DNA from: Bog-159 sp963707465
GTDB taxonomy: Bacteria; Acidobacteriota; Terriglobia; Bryobacterales; Bryobacteraceae
Assembly (NCBI GenBank): GCA_963707465.1
Contig: CAVPQK010000011.1
Span: 1 to 64,000 of the forward strand
Direction: 5' to 3'
Length of the DNA: 64,000 bases
Positions 51,707 through 64,000 of the stretch are shown piece by piece. The notes beneath the pieces are model-generated. The model did no database searches, was not told the DNA's origin, and saw only the letters and a program-made list of their open reading frames with translations. Every line of letters starts with the position of its first letter. Position 1 is the stretch's first letter. Made by a program: the position numbers and the translations under genes.

Positions 51707-53479
51707 TCATTTGATCCGGGACGCCGCATGCCGGCGCGGCGAACCGGGTTTGGCTGACTGACAACCCGACGGACTGGACGAGCACAGTCCATAGACCCGC
51801 AGCAGCGGTGAGTAACTCGGAGTGGTGCCGACCGGCGAGGCGGAAGTGGAGACGTACACCTTGCCGTTGGCAACGAGCGGAATCACAAACTTGGTCGTAA
51901 ACCAATAGTCCGTGCTGAACCACAGCGGACCACTTACATTGGTGGCATCGAACGCGTACAGCGCTCCCTGTCCCGGGGCGGAACTGGTGGTCGCTATGAT
52001 ACCCCACACGATTCCGTTGCTGTTTCCGTCCGCGGAGACCGCCAGCGCTCCTCCCGGATAGTTTAGAGCCGGCACCGTGCCCTGATGGAGATCGGGCGAG
52101 AACTGGTTGCTGGATCCATTGAAGTCCCACGCCCGCAGCACATCGCCCCACGCCCAAATATAAAGGACCGGGGCAGCGCTGCTGCGGGCCCAGAAGGCTT
52201 GGCTGTGGATCTCATAGCAGGCGTTTTGCCCCGGTCCCGTTCCACACCCCTGCGGAGTTTCGGTCAACACCTGTACCGCGCCGCTGTCGGTACTCGTAAA
52301 TCCACCGAGGCTCGCCCGGTTTAACACGTACACCATGCCGGCCTTGCCGCCTGCCACGAGCAAATTCGGTACGGTCGTATTCGTGCTGCTGAACAGCAGG
52401 GCTCCCGCGTCGCCCAGATCCAGATCGTTACCGTTCAGATTGGCGTAATTATCAGCCGTGAAGTAATCTTGGACCGAGCCGCTGGCGATCCGCAAGACGG
52501 ATTCTCCCCAGTTGCCCGTTCCGGTTCCGCCGAAGCCGCCGTTCCCGGTGACCGCGTAGATCCCGGTACTGCCCAACGCCGGCCCGCGGCCCGACATCCA
52601 GATTCCGCCGCCGTGGCCACACTGATTCGAAGGCGGCTCCGCGGTGGAACAAGGGCGGCCGCTTTGCGTTGCGTTCTGCGTGCTGGCGAAGGCTACGGTC
52701 TGGGTGAACGCGCCGCCCGAGTAGTGATAGCCGATCAGCCAGCCATGGTAAGGATGCGTGGCTTCTTCGCCGTTCTGCGTGCCAAACGCCAGGTAGACGT
52801 TACTGTGCGAGTCCTCCAGCAGCGCGGGGCGTTGCAACTCCTCGCCGGCCATGAAAGGGATGCATGGCGGTGGCACGGACCCCCCGCTCCCCGAAACGCA
52901 GGCCGTGGTCTGAGAGTTGTCGCCCGTGCCAGGCACGGCCGCCTGCACGTCGACGTTCGTAATCTCGGTTCCGGTCAGGAGGTTGAGGGCGTGCAGCCTA
53001 TAGGTGGGAGGCCCCTCTCCCTCGGTGGTGTAAGCTACGACGAAGAGGGTCTGTGAACTGGTGTCGATTACCGGTGTGCTCAAAATTCCCACGGTCAAGC
53101 CGGAAGTCGGCACCGGATTGCCGAGCGTAATGCTCCACAGCGGGGCCTGGGCTGTGTCGGCGTCGAATGCGTAGACGGTGTCGCGCATGGTGGCTACGAA
53201 TATCACGTTATGAGTCGCGCCGTTGATGGTCAGGCCATGCACGTAAAGCGGCTGGGCATAGAAGCTGGCATCCACCGGCTGAGTAAAGAGCAATCCGAAC
53301 GTGGCAGTGGACACGTTCGCGGGCGTGAGGGTAGTCTCGGAAAGGTTCGCGGAAGTCCTCGCGTTGTTGTATTGGCCGGTGAGCACGTTGGCGACCTGCG
53401 CGCGGACGGCCCCGGCCAGAATGATTGGCAGAAGCAACGCCGCCAAACGAAGCTCTCCGTCCCTGAAGTGGCGATTCAT
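51707..53479 (-). CDS. Secreted PQQ-like beta-propeller protein
   Basis: A 590-residue exported protein with signal peptide (LAALLLPIILAGAVRAQ). It begins VLTGQYNNARTSANLSETTL, the standard opening of acidobacterial PQQ-repeat-like proteins. Repeats such as VIFVATMRDTVYAFDADTAQ, YRLHALNLLTGTEIT, GIYAVTGNGGFGGTGTGNWG and NLLVAGGKAGMVYVLNRASL follow. Seven or eight blades are expected. No quinone-binding Trp-docking motif of true PQQ dehydrogenases is evident, so a structural or binding role is more likely than dehydrogenase activity. The C-terminal tail (SAKPGSPRRHAASRIK) looks unstructured. Confidence 0.8.
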   Translation of the reverse strand: MNRHFRDGELRLAALLLPIILAGAVRAQVANVLTGQYNNARTSANLSETTLTPANVSTATFGLLFTQPVDASFYAQPLYVHGLTINGATHNVIFVATMRDTVYAFDADTAQAPLWSITLGNPVPTSGLTVGILSTPVIDTSSQTLFVVAYTTEGEGPPTYRLHALNLLTGTEITNVDVQAAVPGTGDNSQTTACVSGSGGSVPPPCIPFMAGEELQRPALLEDSHSNVYLAFGTQNGEEATHPYHGWLIGYHYSGGAFTQTVAFASTQNATQSGRPCSTAEPPSNQCGHGGGIWMSGRGPALGSTGIYAVTGNGGFGGTGTGNWGESVLRIASGSVQDYFTADNYANLNGNDLDLGDAGALLFSSTNTTVPNLLVAGGKAGMVYVLNRASLGGFTSTDSGAVQVLTETPQGCGTGPGQNACYEIHSQAFWARSSAAPVLYIWAWGDVLRAWDFNGSSNQFSPDLHQGTVPALNYPGGALAVSADGNSNGIVWGIIATTSSAPGQGALYAFDATNVSGPLWFSTDYWFTTKFVIPLVANGKVYVSTSASPVGTTPSYSPLLRVYGLCSSSPSGCQSAKPGSPRRHAASRIK

Positions 53480-53523
53480 TTTTATAGTTTACTATCGCGC
53501 CCGCTCGGCGCGCACTACAAATC

Positions 53524-56640
<3,117 letters not shown>

Positions 56641-56843
56641 AGCAGGGTTATCATAAATCATTTCGCGCACCGTCTCGGCCTGGCGTTGGGGGCCACTAGT
56701 TCATCTGCCGGGCAATCCAAAAACTCAAGCAAGTCTTTGTTTTTGGTAGCTTGCATGCGGGATTTGCGTCACGAGATGGGCTTTGCCGATTCCAATAGAG
56801 CGCGGAGCGGCCAGCGAACGCGTGCAGTACAATAGAGACAGTC

Positions 56844-57050
56844 ATGAACATCGACGAACGCATCGAGCGGCTCACTGAACGTCATGAGGCCCTGGCCCAG
56901 AGCCTTGAGCTTCTAAGTCACGAAGTACGCGAGACGCGCGTGAACGTCGAATCCTTGCTTGCCGCCGTCCGGATCGATGCCGACAACATCCGCGCCCTCG
57001 CGCGTATCGCCGAAATCCATGAGCGGCGTCTCACCGACCTGGAGAGCTGA
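56844..57050 (+). CDS. Small coiled-coil protein
   Basis: A 68-residue, all-helical, strongly charged protein (MNIDERIERLTERHEALAQS, LLSHEVRETRVNVESLLAAV, and AEIHERRLTDLES at the end) with heptad spacing of Leu, Ile and Val. Coding style is native. No domain is recognised; oligomerisation is likely. TACAAT at 56828-56833 could be a -10 element giving a very short leader. The gene stands alone between convergent and divergent neighbours. Confidence 0.65.
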   Translation: MNIDERIERLTERHEALAQSLELLSHEVRETRVNVESLLAAVRIDADNIRALARIAEIHERRLTDLES

Positions 57051-57145
57051 TTAGAGCGGCATCAACTTAAACTAATGGGCCGTTCCACCGGCGTGGACGG
57101 CGGTCTCGCCCGATTTGGGCGGAATTCCCCGCTGTTGCGCAAGGC

Positions 57146-57174
57146 GCTCCTCCGCGAGGAGCCGGTCATACCGG
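57146..57174. terminator. Paired hairpins between convergent genes
   Basis: Two perfect stems lie between the small coiled-coil gene (ending 57050) and the katG 3' end (57211): GCTCCTC/GAGGAGC with loop CGC at 57146-57162, and CCGGT/ACCGG with loop CAT at 57162-57174. The position fits a bidirectional transcription end, but no U-tract follows either stem. Confidence 0.4.
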
Positions 57175-57210
57175 CCCCGATCGACCGATTTAGTTAGTAG
57201 ACCGCCAAGT

Positions 57211-59467
<2,257 letters not shown>

Positions 59468-59510
59468 ATGTTTGCTCTTCCTTCGAATTAGTTAAAAAAA
59501 CTGTGACGAA

Positions 59511-59957
59511 CTACGAACCGTACTGGCTTCTCAACGGGAAGCGTGCCGCGGAGCGCACTTCGCGCACGAGCCCCCGGAAAATGAGTTCGCATTCGCGAAG
59601 AATCCGCTTACCGAGGGAGCCCGAGGCAGGCCTGGGCACGTCGTACCACTCAATGTCCTCAACATTGCCGCAGCGGTCGCAGATGAAGTGGTGATGCCGC
59701 ATGCCTTTCGCATCGAATCGCGCGGCGCGGCCCTCGACGGCCACTTCACGCACCAAACCCGCCTGCACCAAGTCCCGCAGATTGTTATAAGTCGTGGCCC
59801 TGGAAGAGCGCGGATCCACGCGATTCACGGCTTCGAAGATTTCCGCAGCCGTGGGATGCCTGTTGTGTTCCATCAAGAATGCCATCACGGCGTAGCGCTG
59901 CGGAGTGCACCGCAACCCGCTGCCTTCCAAGGACCGTTTAATCGCCTCGGCGTCCAT
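59511..59957 (-). CDS. perR: Fur-family peroxide regulator (PerR-like)
   Basis: A 148-residue repressor. The N-terminal winged helix has LRCTPQRYAVMAFLMEH, HPTAAEIFEAV and SRATTYNNLRDLVQAGLV (recognition helix). The metal-binding domain has ARFDAKGMRHHHFICDRCG and NVEDIEWYDV. Only one CxxC pair is present, so the structural zinc site differs from B. subtilis PerR, which has two pairs. katG starts 44 bp after its stop, so this is a perR-katG unit; oxidation of the regulator by H2O2 would release katG. An operator-like palindrome covers its own promoter, implying autoregulation. Fur is less likely given the katG neighbour. Confidence 0.88.
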   Translation of the reverse strand: MDAEAIKRSLEGSGLRCTPQRYAVMAFLMEHNRHPTAAEIFEAVNRVDPRSSRATTYNNLRDLVQAGLVREVAVEGRAARFDAKGMRHHHFICDRCGNVEDIEWYDVPRPASGSLGKRILRECELIFRGLVREVRSAARFPLRSQYGS

Positions 59958-59964
59958 GAAGAAT

Positions 59965-59995
59965 TTAGATTATATCTAATGTGATACTTTGTCAA
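59965..59995 (-). promoter_or_regulatory. perR-katG promoter with overlapping PerR-box-like palindrome
   Basis: On the minus strand, a perfect -35 TTGACA (59995-59990) and a perfect -10 TATAAT (59974-59969) are separated by 15 bp, just short of the usual 16-18. The -10 lies inside the inverted repeat TTAGAT-nnn-ATCTAA (59965-59979), which resembles the 7-1-7 Fur/PerR box with one mismatch. The palindrome ends 7 bp before the perR ATG. A bound repressor would block RNA polymerase. Confidence 0.7.
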
Positions 59996-60048
59996 TGGCG
60001 GTGCAGCGCCGGCATCTCCCGCCGCGCGTCCCCTGATAGCATAAATAG

Positions 60049-61317
60049 ATGTACGATTTGGCCTGGTTTCGAGCGAACTTCGACCGCATTGCCGAGCGGC
60101 TGCAGACCCGCAGCAATCCGCCCAACCTGGATGGTTACCGGGAATTGGACCAGCGGCGGCGGGCCGCCATTGCCGAATCCGAGCAATTGAAGGCGCGCCG
60201 CAACGCGGAGACCGTGGAGATCGGCAAATTGCGCCGGGAGGGCGCGGATACCACCGAGAGGCAGCAGCAGGTGCGCGCCATCGCCGACCGGATCGCGCTG
60301 CTGGAGGCGGAGCAGAAGGCCGCCGAGGAGTCCTTTCGCGAGATGGTGGAAGGGATCCCGAATCTGCCGCACGAATCCGTGCCGGTGGGGCTTAGCGAGG
60401 CGGACAACGTCGAAGTCCGGCGGGTGGGCGAGCCCCGCCGTTTCGATTTCGAGCCCAAGGCGCATTGGGACCTCGGCCGCGAATTGGGCATCCTGGACCT
60501 GGAGCGCGCGGTCAAAACTACCGGCGCGCGGTTCGCGGTTTACTGGGGCCTGGGCGCCAGGCTGGAGCGCGCACTGATCAACTTCATGCTGGACGTGCAC
60601 ACGCGCCAGCACGGCTACACCGAGGTCCTGCCGCCCTTCCTGGTGAATTCGGACAGCATGTTCGGCACGGGCCAATTGCCCAAGTTCGCGCAGGATTCGT
60701 TCAAGTGCGAGAATACGGACTTCTGGCTCATTCCCACGGCTGAAGTTCCGGTCACGAATTTGTACCGGGACGAAACGCTGGATGGCGAGCGGCTACCGGT
60801 GAAGCTGTGCGCTTATACGCCGTGCTTTCGCAGCGAGGCGGGATCGTACGGGCGGGACGTGCGTGGCATCATCCGGCAGCACCAGTTCCAGAAGGTGGAA
60901 ATGGTGAAGTTCGCGCATCCGGATCACAGCTACGACGAGTTGGAGAAGCTGACGGCGGACGCGGAAGACATCCTGCGGCGGCTGGGGCTGCCTTTCCGCA
61001 CGGTGGTGCTCTCGACCGGCGATACCGGCTTTTCCGCGGCCAAGACTTACGATATCGAGGTGTGGTTGCCGGGCCAGAACGGATATAAGGAGATTTCTTC
61101 CTGCTCGAATTTCGAAGCTTTTCAGGCGCGGCGCGCGAACATACGGTTTAAGAACGCCAGGGGAAAAAGCGAATTCGCGCACACTCTGAACGGCAGCGGC
61201 CTGGCCGTGGGGCGCACGTGGGTGGCGATCGTGGAGAACTATCAGCAGGCCGACGGCAGCGTGGTGGTGCCGGAAGTGTTGCGTCCGTATGTGGGCGCGG
61301 ATGTGATTCGAAAGTGA
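60049..61317 (+). CDS. serS: Seryl-tRNA synthetase
   Basis: A 422-residue class II aminoacyl-tRNA synthetase. The first 100 residues form the coiled-coil arm that contacts the long variable arm of tRNA-Ser (YRELDQRRRAAIAESEQLKA). The catalytic core has motif 2 (LCAYTPCFRSEAGSYGRDVR), GIIRQHQFQKVEMVKF, LPGQNGYKEISSCSNFEAFQ, and motif 3 with NGSGLAVGRTWVAIVENYQ. Length and motifs are normal. It is divergent from perR, with 91 bp between them. Confidence 0.97.
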   Translation: MYDLAWFRANFDRIAERLQTRSNPPNLDGYRELDQRRRAAIAESEQLKARRNAETVEIGKLRREGADTTERQQQVRAIADRIALLEAEQKAAEESFREMVEGIPNLPHESVPVGLSEADNVEVRRVGEPRRFDFEPKAHWDLGRELGILDLERAVKTTGARFAVYWGLGARLERALINFMLDVHTRQHGYTEVLPPFLVNSDSMFGTGQLPKFAQDSFKCENTDFWLIPTAEVPVTNLYRDETLDGERLPVKLCAYTPCFRSEAGSYGRDVRGIIRQHQFQKVEMVKFAHPDHSYDELEKLTADAEDILRRLGLPFRTVVLSTGDTGFSAAKTYDIEVWLPGQNGYKEISSCSNFEAFQARRANIRFKNARGKSEFAHTLNGSGLAVGRTWVAIVENYQQADGSVVVPEVLRPYVGADVIRK

Positions 61318-61327
61318 CTGGTTGGAG

Positions 61328-62131
61328 ATGGGTAGCAAAAAGAGACCCGCTCGGAGAGTGGCCGCGGCTTTGGCTGTAGCTTCGGTTCTGGCAACGGCTA
61401 CCTCCTTAGCGTGGCTTGCCGTTGAGCCGTCGCCGTCCCACCTAGTCGATCAGTGCAGTCGGCACAGCCGCAAACCCTTGGAAACGGTCATTGTCGTCGG
61501 AGTCCTCGCGCAGGATATGCTGGTGCGCCGGCCTATTCCGATATACTCAGATCCCAACTATTCCGTGCAACTCCGCAGGCTCACCGTGAATGTGGAAAAT
61601 GTGCTCAAGGGTGCGCCAGTGCCAAAGACGATTGAGGTCTATTACTTCACCTTCTATGGTGGTTACGACGGGCCGCCGCCATTGGGCTCTTGGAACGTCG
61701 GAGACCGCCGTATCCTCTGGCTCCGGAGAGATGCGGGCCTATTGCGCACTGTTTGCGACGGCTGGGACGGTTGCACCAAAGGCGTATTTAGCGGCGCCCA
61801 CCCGCACTACACACCCGACCCACGGAAGCCCCTTGACTATGCCTCGGTTGACTTGCTGTTTACAAGGGGCGAAGGCGACGTGGACGAGAACCGCTTCGGC
61901 ACTGGACTAGACGAGATTGGCGACAACGCCCACATGCGATCTTACGCAGTGGAGCACTTGAAGCGCCTTGTGTTGACCGAACATGGATTCGTCAAATCCT
62001 GTGCCTGTAAGACGTTTTTTATTTATTCGGTCGATCTTATCGAGGCAAGCACACACCGGGAAACCGCCGATGCCATGCACGCTGGAGACTGCCGATGCAC
62101 TGAGACGTCTCAAGACTTGGAATGCGAGTAG
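61328..62131 (+). CDS. Exported or membrane-anchored protein of unknown function
   Basis: A 267-residue protein. The ATG at 61328 (GGAG close upstream) is preferred over an in-frame TTG two codons earlier. One N-terminal hydrophobic helix (VAAALAVASVLATATSLAWL) follows basic residues. The rest begins with a beta-rich region (TVNVENVLKGAPVPKTIEVY, GSWNVGDRRILWLRRDAG), similar in style to secreted proteins that begin with an export-associated NVLKG motif. It ends in a cysteine-rich tail (SCACKTFF and DCRCTETSQDLECE). No family was recognised. The GC content seems slightly lower than in serS. Confidence 0.6.
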   Translation: MGSKKRPARRVAAALAVASVLATATSLAWLAVEPSPSHLVDQCSRHSRKPLETVIVVGVLAQDMLVRRPIPIYSDPNYSVQLRRLTVNVENVLKGAPVPKTIEVYYFTFYGGYDGPPPLGSWNVGDRRILWLRRDAGLLRTVCDGWDGCTKGVFSGAHPHYTPDPRKPLDYASVDLLFTRGEGDVDENRFGTGLDEIGDNAHMRSYAVEHLKRLVLTEHGFVKSCACKTFFIYSVDLIEASTHRETADAMHAGDCRCTETSQDLECE

Positions 62132-62243
62132 TTGTCGGGCCGGCCGTGGCACGAACACTGCGTTTCAACGTTCACGGCAGGACCACAGTCGGCCCGAGAA
62201 AACGGTTCGGGAATGACAAGGTGATGCTGACCAGAGCAAGCTT

Positions 62244-63874
62244 CTAATACGGGATGGCCTCGACGCGCAGTTCGTGAATCACCAGACGGCTCTCCTTAAA
62301 CACGCTCACGCCTGCAAGTCCGATGGGAACGTCGCATCCCTGACGCTGGTCAAGTGGCGATTGTCCAGGGCGAGCGAAATCGAGTCACCTTGGCGCACCA
62401 CTTCCAGCGTGTGCGTCTTGCCTGTCGAGTCCTTTTCCGGAACCGGCGTCCGCGGTATGATCACCGACCGTGCGCCGGCCGCGCTGCCGGCGACCAATTC
62501 GAAAGCCATCTGCCCGTGGCCGCCGGGCCGATCAAGCAGGAAGCTGTAATAGCCCGCCTCATTCAAATCAAAGGCGACGCCCGCGGCCGAATCGGCGGCA
62601 CGCCAATTGCATTCGATCTTCGCCGACAACCGGAAGTCTCCCCACCACGGGCCATAGGCCGCGATCGTATCCGCCGGCGTGGCGATCAACCCCGGAACCG
62701 CGGTAGCCGCCCCCTTCGCGGCGCGCCGAAACAGCTCGTACCCGCCAGCGATGTAGCCCGCGCTGGACACCTCGCTCGTGTGGTTGGGCCAGCCGCTTCG
62801 CCGGTCGGAAAAATCTTCGCCGTAGATCATCGGCATCCCCTCACGCGAGATCACGCGTGACTCCCAGGCATAGGGATGATCCCGTGGCGAAACGGCGCAG
62901 CCGGTCGCCGTGAAATGCACGCCCCCGGCCGAGTTCTCCGACCCGATACTGCTGCGGGTGAAGACCCTGACACCGCTGCGCGCGACCTTCACCTCGATCT
63001 GGCGTGCCCGGTCGATCCGCTCCGGATAATATCCCAGTGTGTACTCGGCCGCCAGCAGAGCCGCGATCCGGCCCAGCGCGCTCTTCAGTTCCCGGCTGGA
63101 CGTGGCGAAAACGGATTCGGCGCCAGATTCTTTCGTCAGCCGCTGGAACACTTCGACAGGGTTATCGATCGCCCGCAAGCCCATAATGGCCAGCGTCTTC
63201 GAGTTTTTGCGGTACAGCTCGTATTCCCCTTTTCCGAATAATCCGGCCATGAACACCTGCGGACTCGACGCCCTGACCAGTTCCGTCAACTGGTTCAGGC
63301 TCAACCGGCTCTGCTGATCCACGCCATCGGTCAGGATCACAACCGCCTGCCGCAGATTCCTGGCATCCCGCATATAGCACAGTGCCGTCGCCAGCGCGTC
63401 ATAGAGCGCCGCGCCGCGGCTTTGGAACGTCGGAATCGCTGGGTTCAGGCGCTGTTCGGGCGTAAGCTGCTCAAACCGGCCGATCTGGTTCGTAAACGGC
63501 ATGAGGAAGATTTCGTCTTTCGGACGGTTGTCGTTGATCAGCGAATCGAGCAGGAACAGGGCCCGATCCGTCTTCCCGCTGTAATCCATCGTCCTGCTCG
63601 CATCCACCAGGATGGCCACGCTCATCGGCTCGGATTCCCCTTCGAAGAATGCGACCTTCTGGGGACGGCCATCCTCGAGGAGCGTAAAATCGGACGCCGC
63701 CAGCCCTTTTACGAAGCGCCCGCTTTTGTCGGTGACCTCCACAGCGATGGCTTGCAGGTTGGCGTCGACTTTGAAGACTGGCGTCTCCGATTGGGCCTGC
63801 AAAAGCGGAACCGCCATGGCGACAACCGCCGGCCAAATCGCGACCCTAATTCTTCGATTCGATTTCGTAGACAT
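62244..63874 (-). pseudogene. VWFA-related secreted protein with a late -1 frameshift
   Basis: Signal peptide VAIWPAVVAMAVPLLQAQ, then the acidobacterial VWFA-related N-domain (FKVDANLQAIAVEVTDKSG, DFTLLEDGRPQKVAFFE). The VWA fold has MSVAILVDASRTMDYSGKTD (Asp-x-Ser MIDAS), ALYDALATALCYM and VVILTDGVDQQSRLSL. A C-terminal LamG/concanavalin-like region (SAAGVAFDLNEAGYYSFLLD) follows. The frame ends at 62306 after SVRDATFPSDLQA. In the +1 frame from about 62335 the sequence continues DVPIGLAGVSVFKESRLVIH and ends at 62244, exactly as the fold needs. Restoring one base gives 543 residues. The truncated form loses only the last strands and might still function. It overlaps the upstream lipoprotein gene by 29 bp. 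Confidence 0.8.
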
Positions 63875-64000
63875 AGATGTAATGCAAGAGTCCGCCGGCC
63901 GTAATCGGCAGGATGCTTACCCTCTTGAAGGAATTGGCGGCTTTGGGGTGTTCGCTCGGATCGCCGCAACCTGAGAGGATGAATAGTGCTGCGAATACGA
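63846..64000 (-). CDS. Partial lipoprotein gene (5' end outside the window)
   Basis: Only the last 50 codons are visible. A lipobox-like LFILSGCGDPSEHP is followed by FKRVSILPITAGGLLHYIYV and a stop at 63846. The Cys after LSG would be lipidated after cleavage. The C-terminus overlaps the start of the VWFA-related gene by 29 bp, so both belong to one transcript. Confidence 0.6.
   Translation of the reverse strand, partial: VFAALFILSGCGDPSEHPKAANSFKRVSILPITAGGLLHYIYVYEIESKN

Overview
The window is a GC-rich bacterial chromosome segment that most resembles Acidobacteriota of the Bryobacterales/Solibacter group. The taxonomic call is an inference. It rests on two ADOP-type duplicated permeases, Oar-like TonB-dependent receptors, VWFA-related secreted proteins, two proteins with a C-terminal domain like the Solibacter-family domain (TIGR03437), a Tricorn-type protease, and many secreted beta-propeller and glycosidase-like proteins. 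No CRISPR array, transposase, integrase, phage or rRNA gene was found.

Layout. 1-5.9 kb: a partial tRNA-Glu, then a minus-strand TonB receptor and ADOP permease pair. 6.0-10.0 kb: the remnant of a short-chain dehydrogenase, followed by a three-gene reductive pyrimidine catabolism operon (amidohydrolase, preT, preA). 10.0-12.7 kb: a DinB-fold gene with an in-frame stop and a two-gene ABC exporter. 12.8-18.2 kb: a DODA-type extradiol dioxygenase, then a tightly packed trio: an outer-membrane barrel without its N-terminal domain, a VWFA-related protein and a membrane-anchored coiled coil. 18.2-26.2 kb: a secreted clan GH-A-like glycosidase, an unrecognised secreted protein and two tandem arylsulfotransferase-like paralogs. 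26.3-34.6 kb: a Tricorn-like protease, a hairpin cluster, a class B3-like metallo-beta-lactamase fold protein, a six-hairpin glycosidase-like protein, a DUF4185-like protein and an SrpA-like catalase.

35.0-42.0 kb: a frameshifted ADOP permease, a degraded unknown gene, two secreted proteins (one a 6-repeat propeller) and tRNA-Val. 42.0-49.6 kb: DUF72, zinc-ribbon and DinB proteins, an M28 peptidase, a terpenoid-cyclase-like protein, and a GH2 glycosidase coupled to an MFS sugar porter. 49.7-56.6 kb: three large secreted proteins on the minus strand. 57.2-60.0 kb: perR-katG with an operator-like palindrome over the perR promoter; katG carries four +1 frameshifts. 60.0-64.0 kb: serS, an orphan membrane protein, a VWFA-related protein with a late frameshift, and a partial lipoprotein.

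How the genes fit together. Most encode exported proteins for polymer or glycan degradation, peptide degradation and envelope transport, as expected of a soil heterotroph. Cytoplasmic functions are pyrimidine degradation, peroxide defence and translation (serS, two tRNAs). Several genes carry single-base indels or a stop that interrupt otherwise well-conserved proteins. In each indel case, undoing the indel restores a full-length frame. Either some loci are recent pseudogenes or the assembly has local indel errors. The sequence alone cannot decide.
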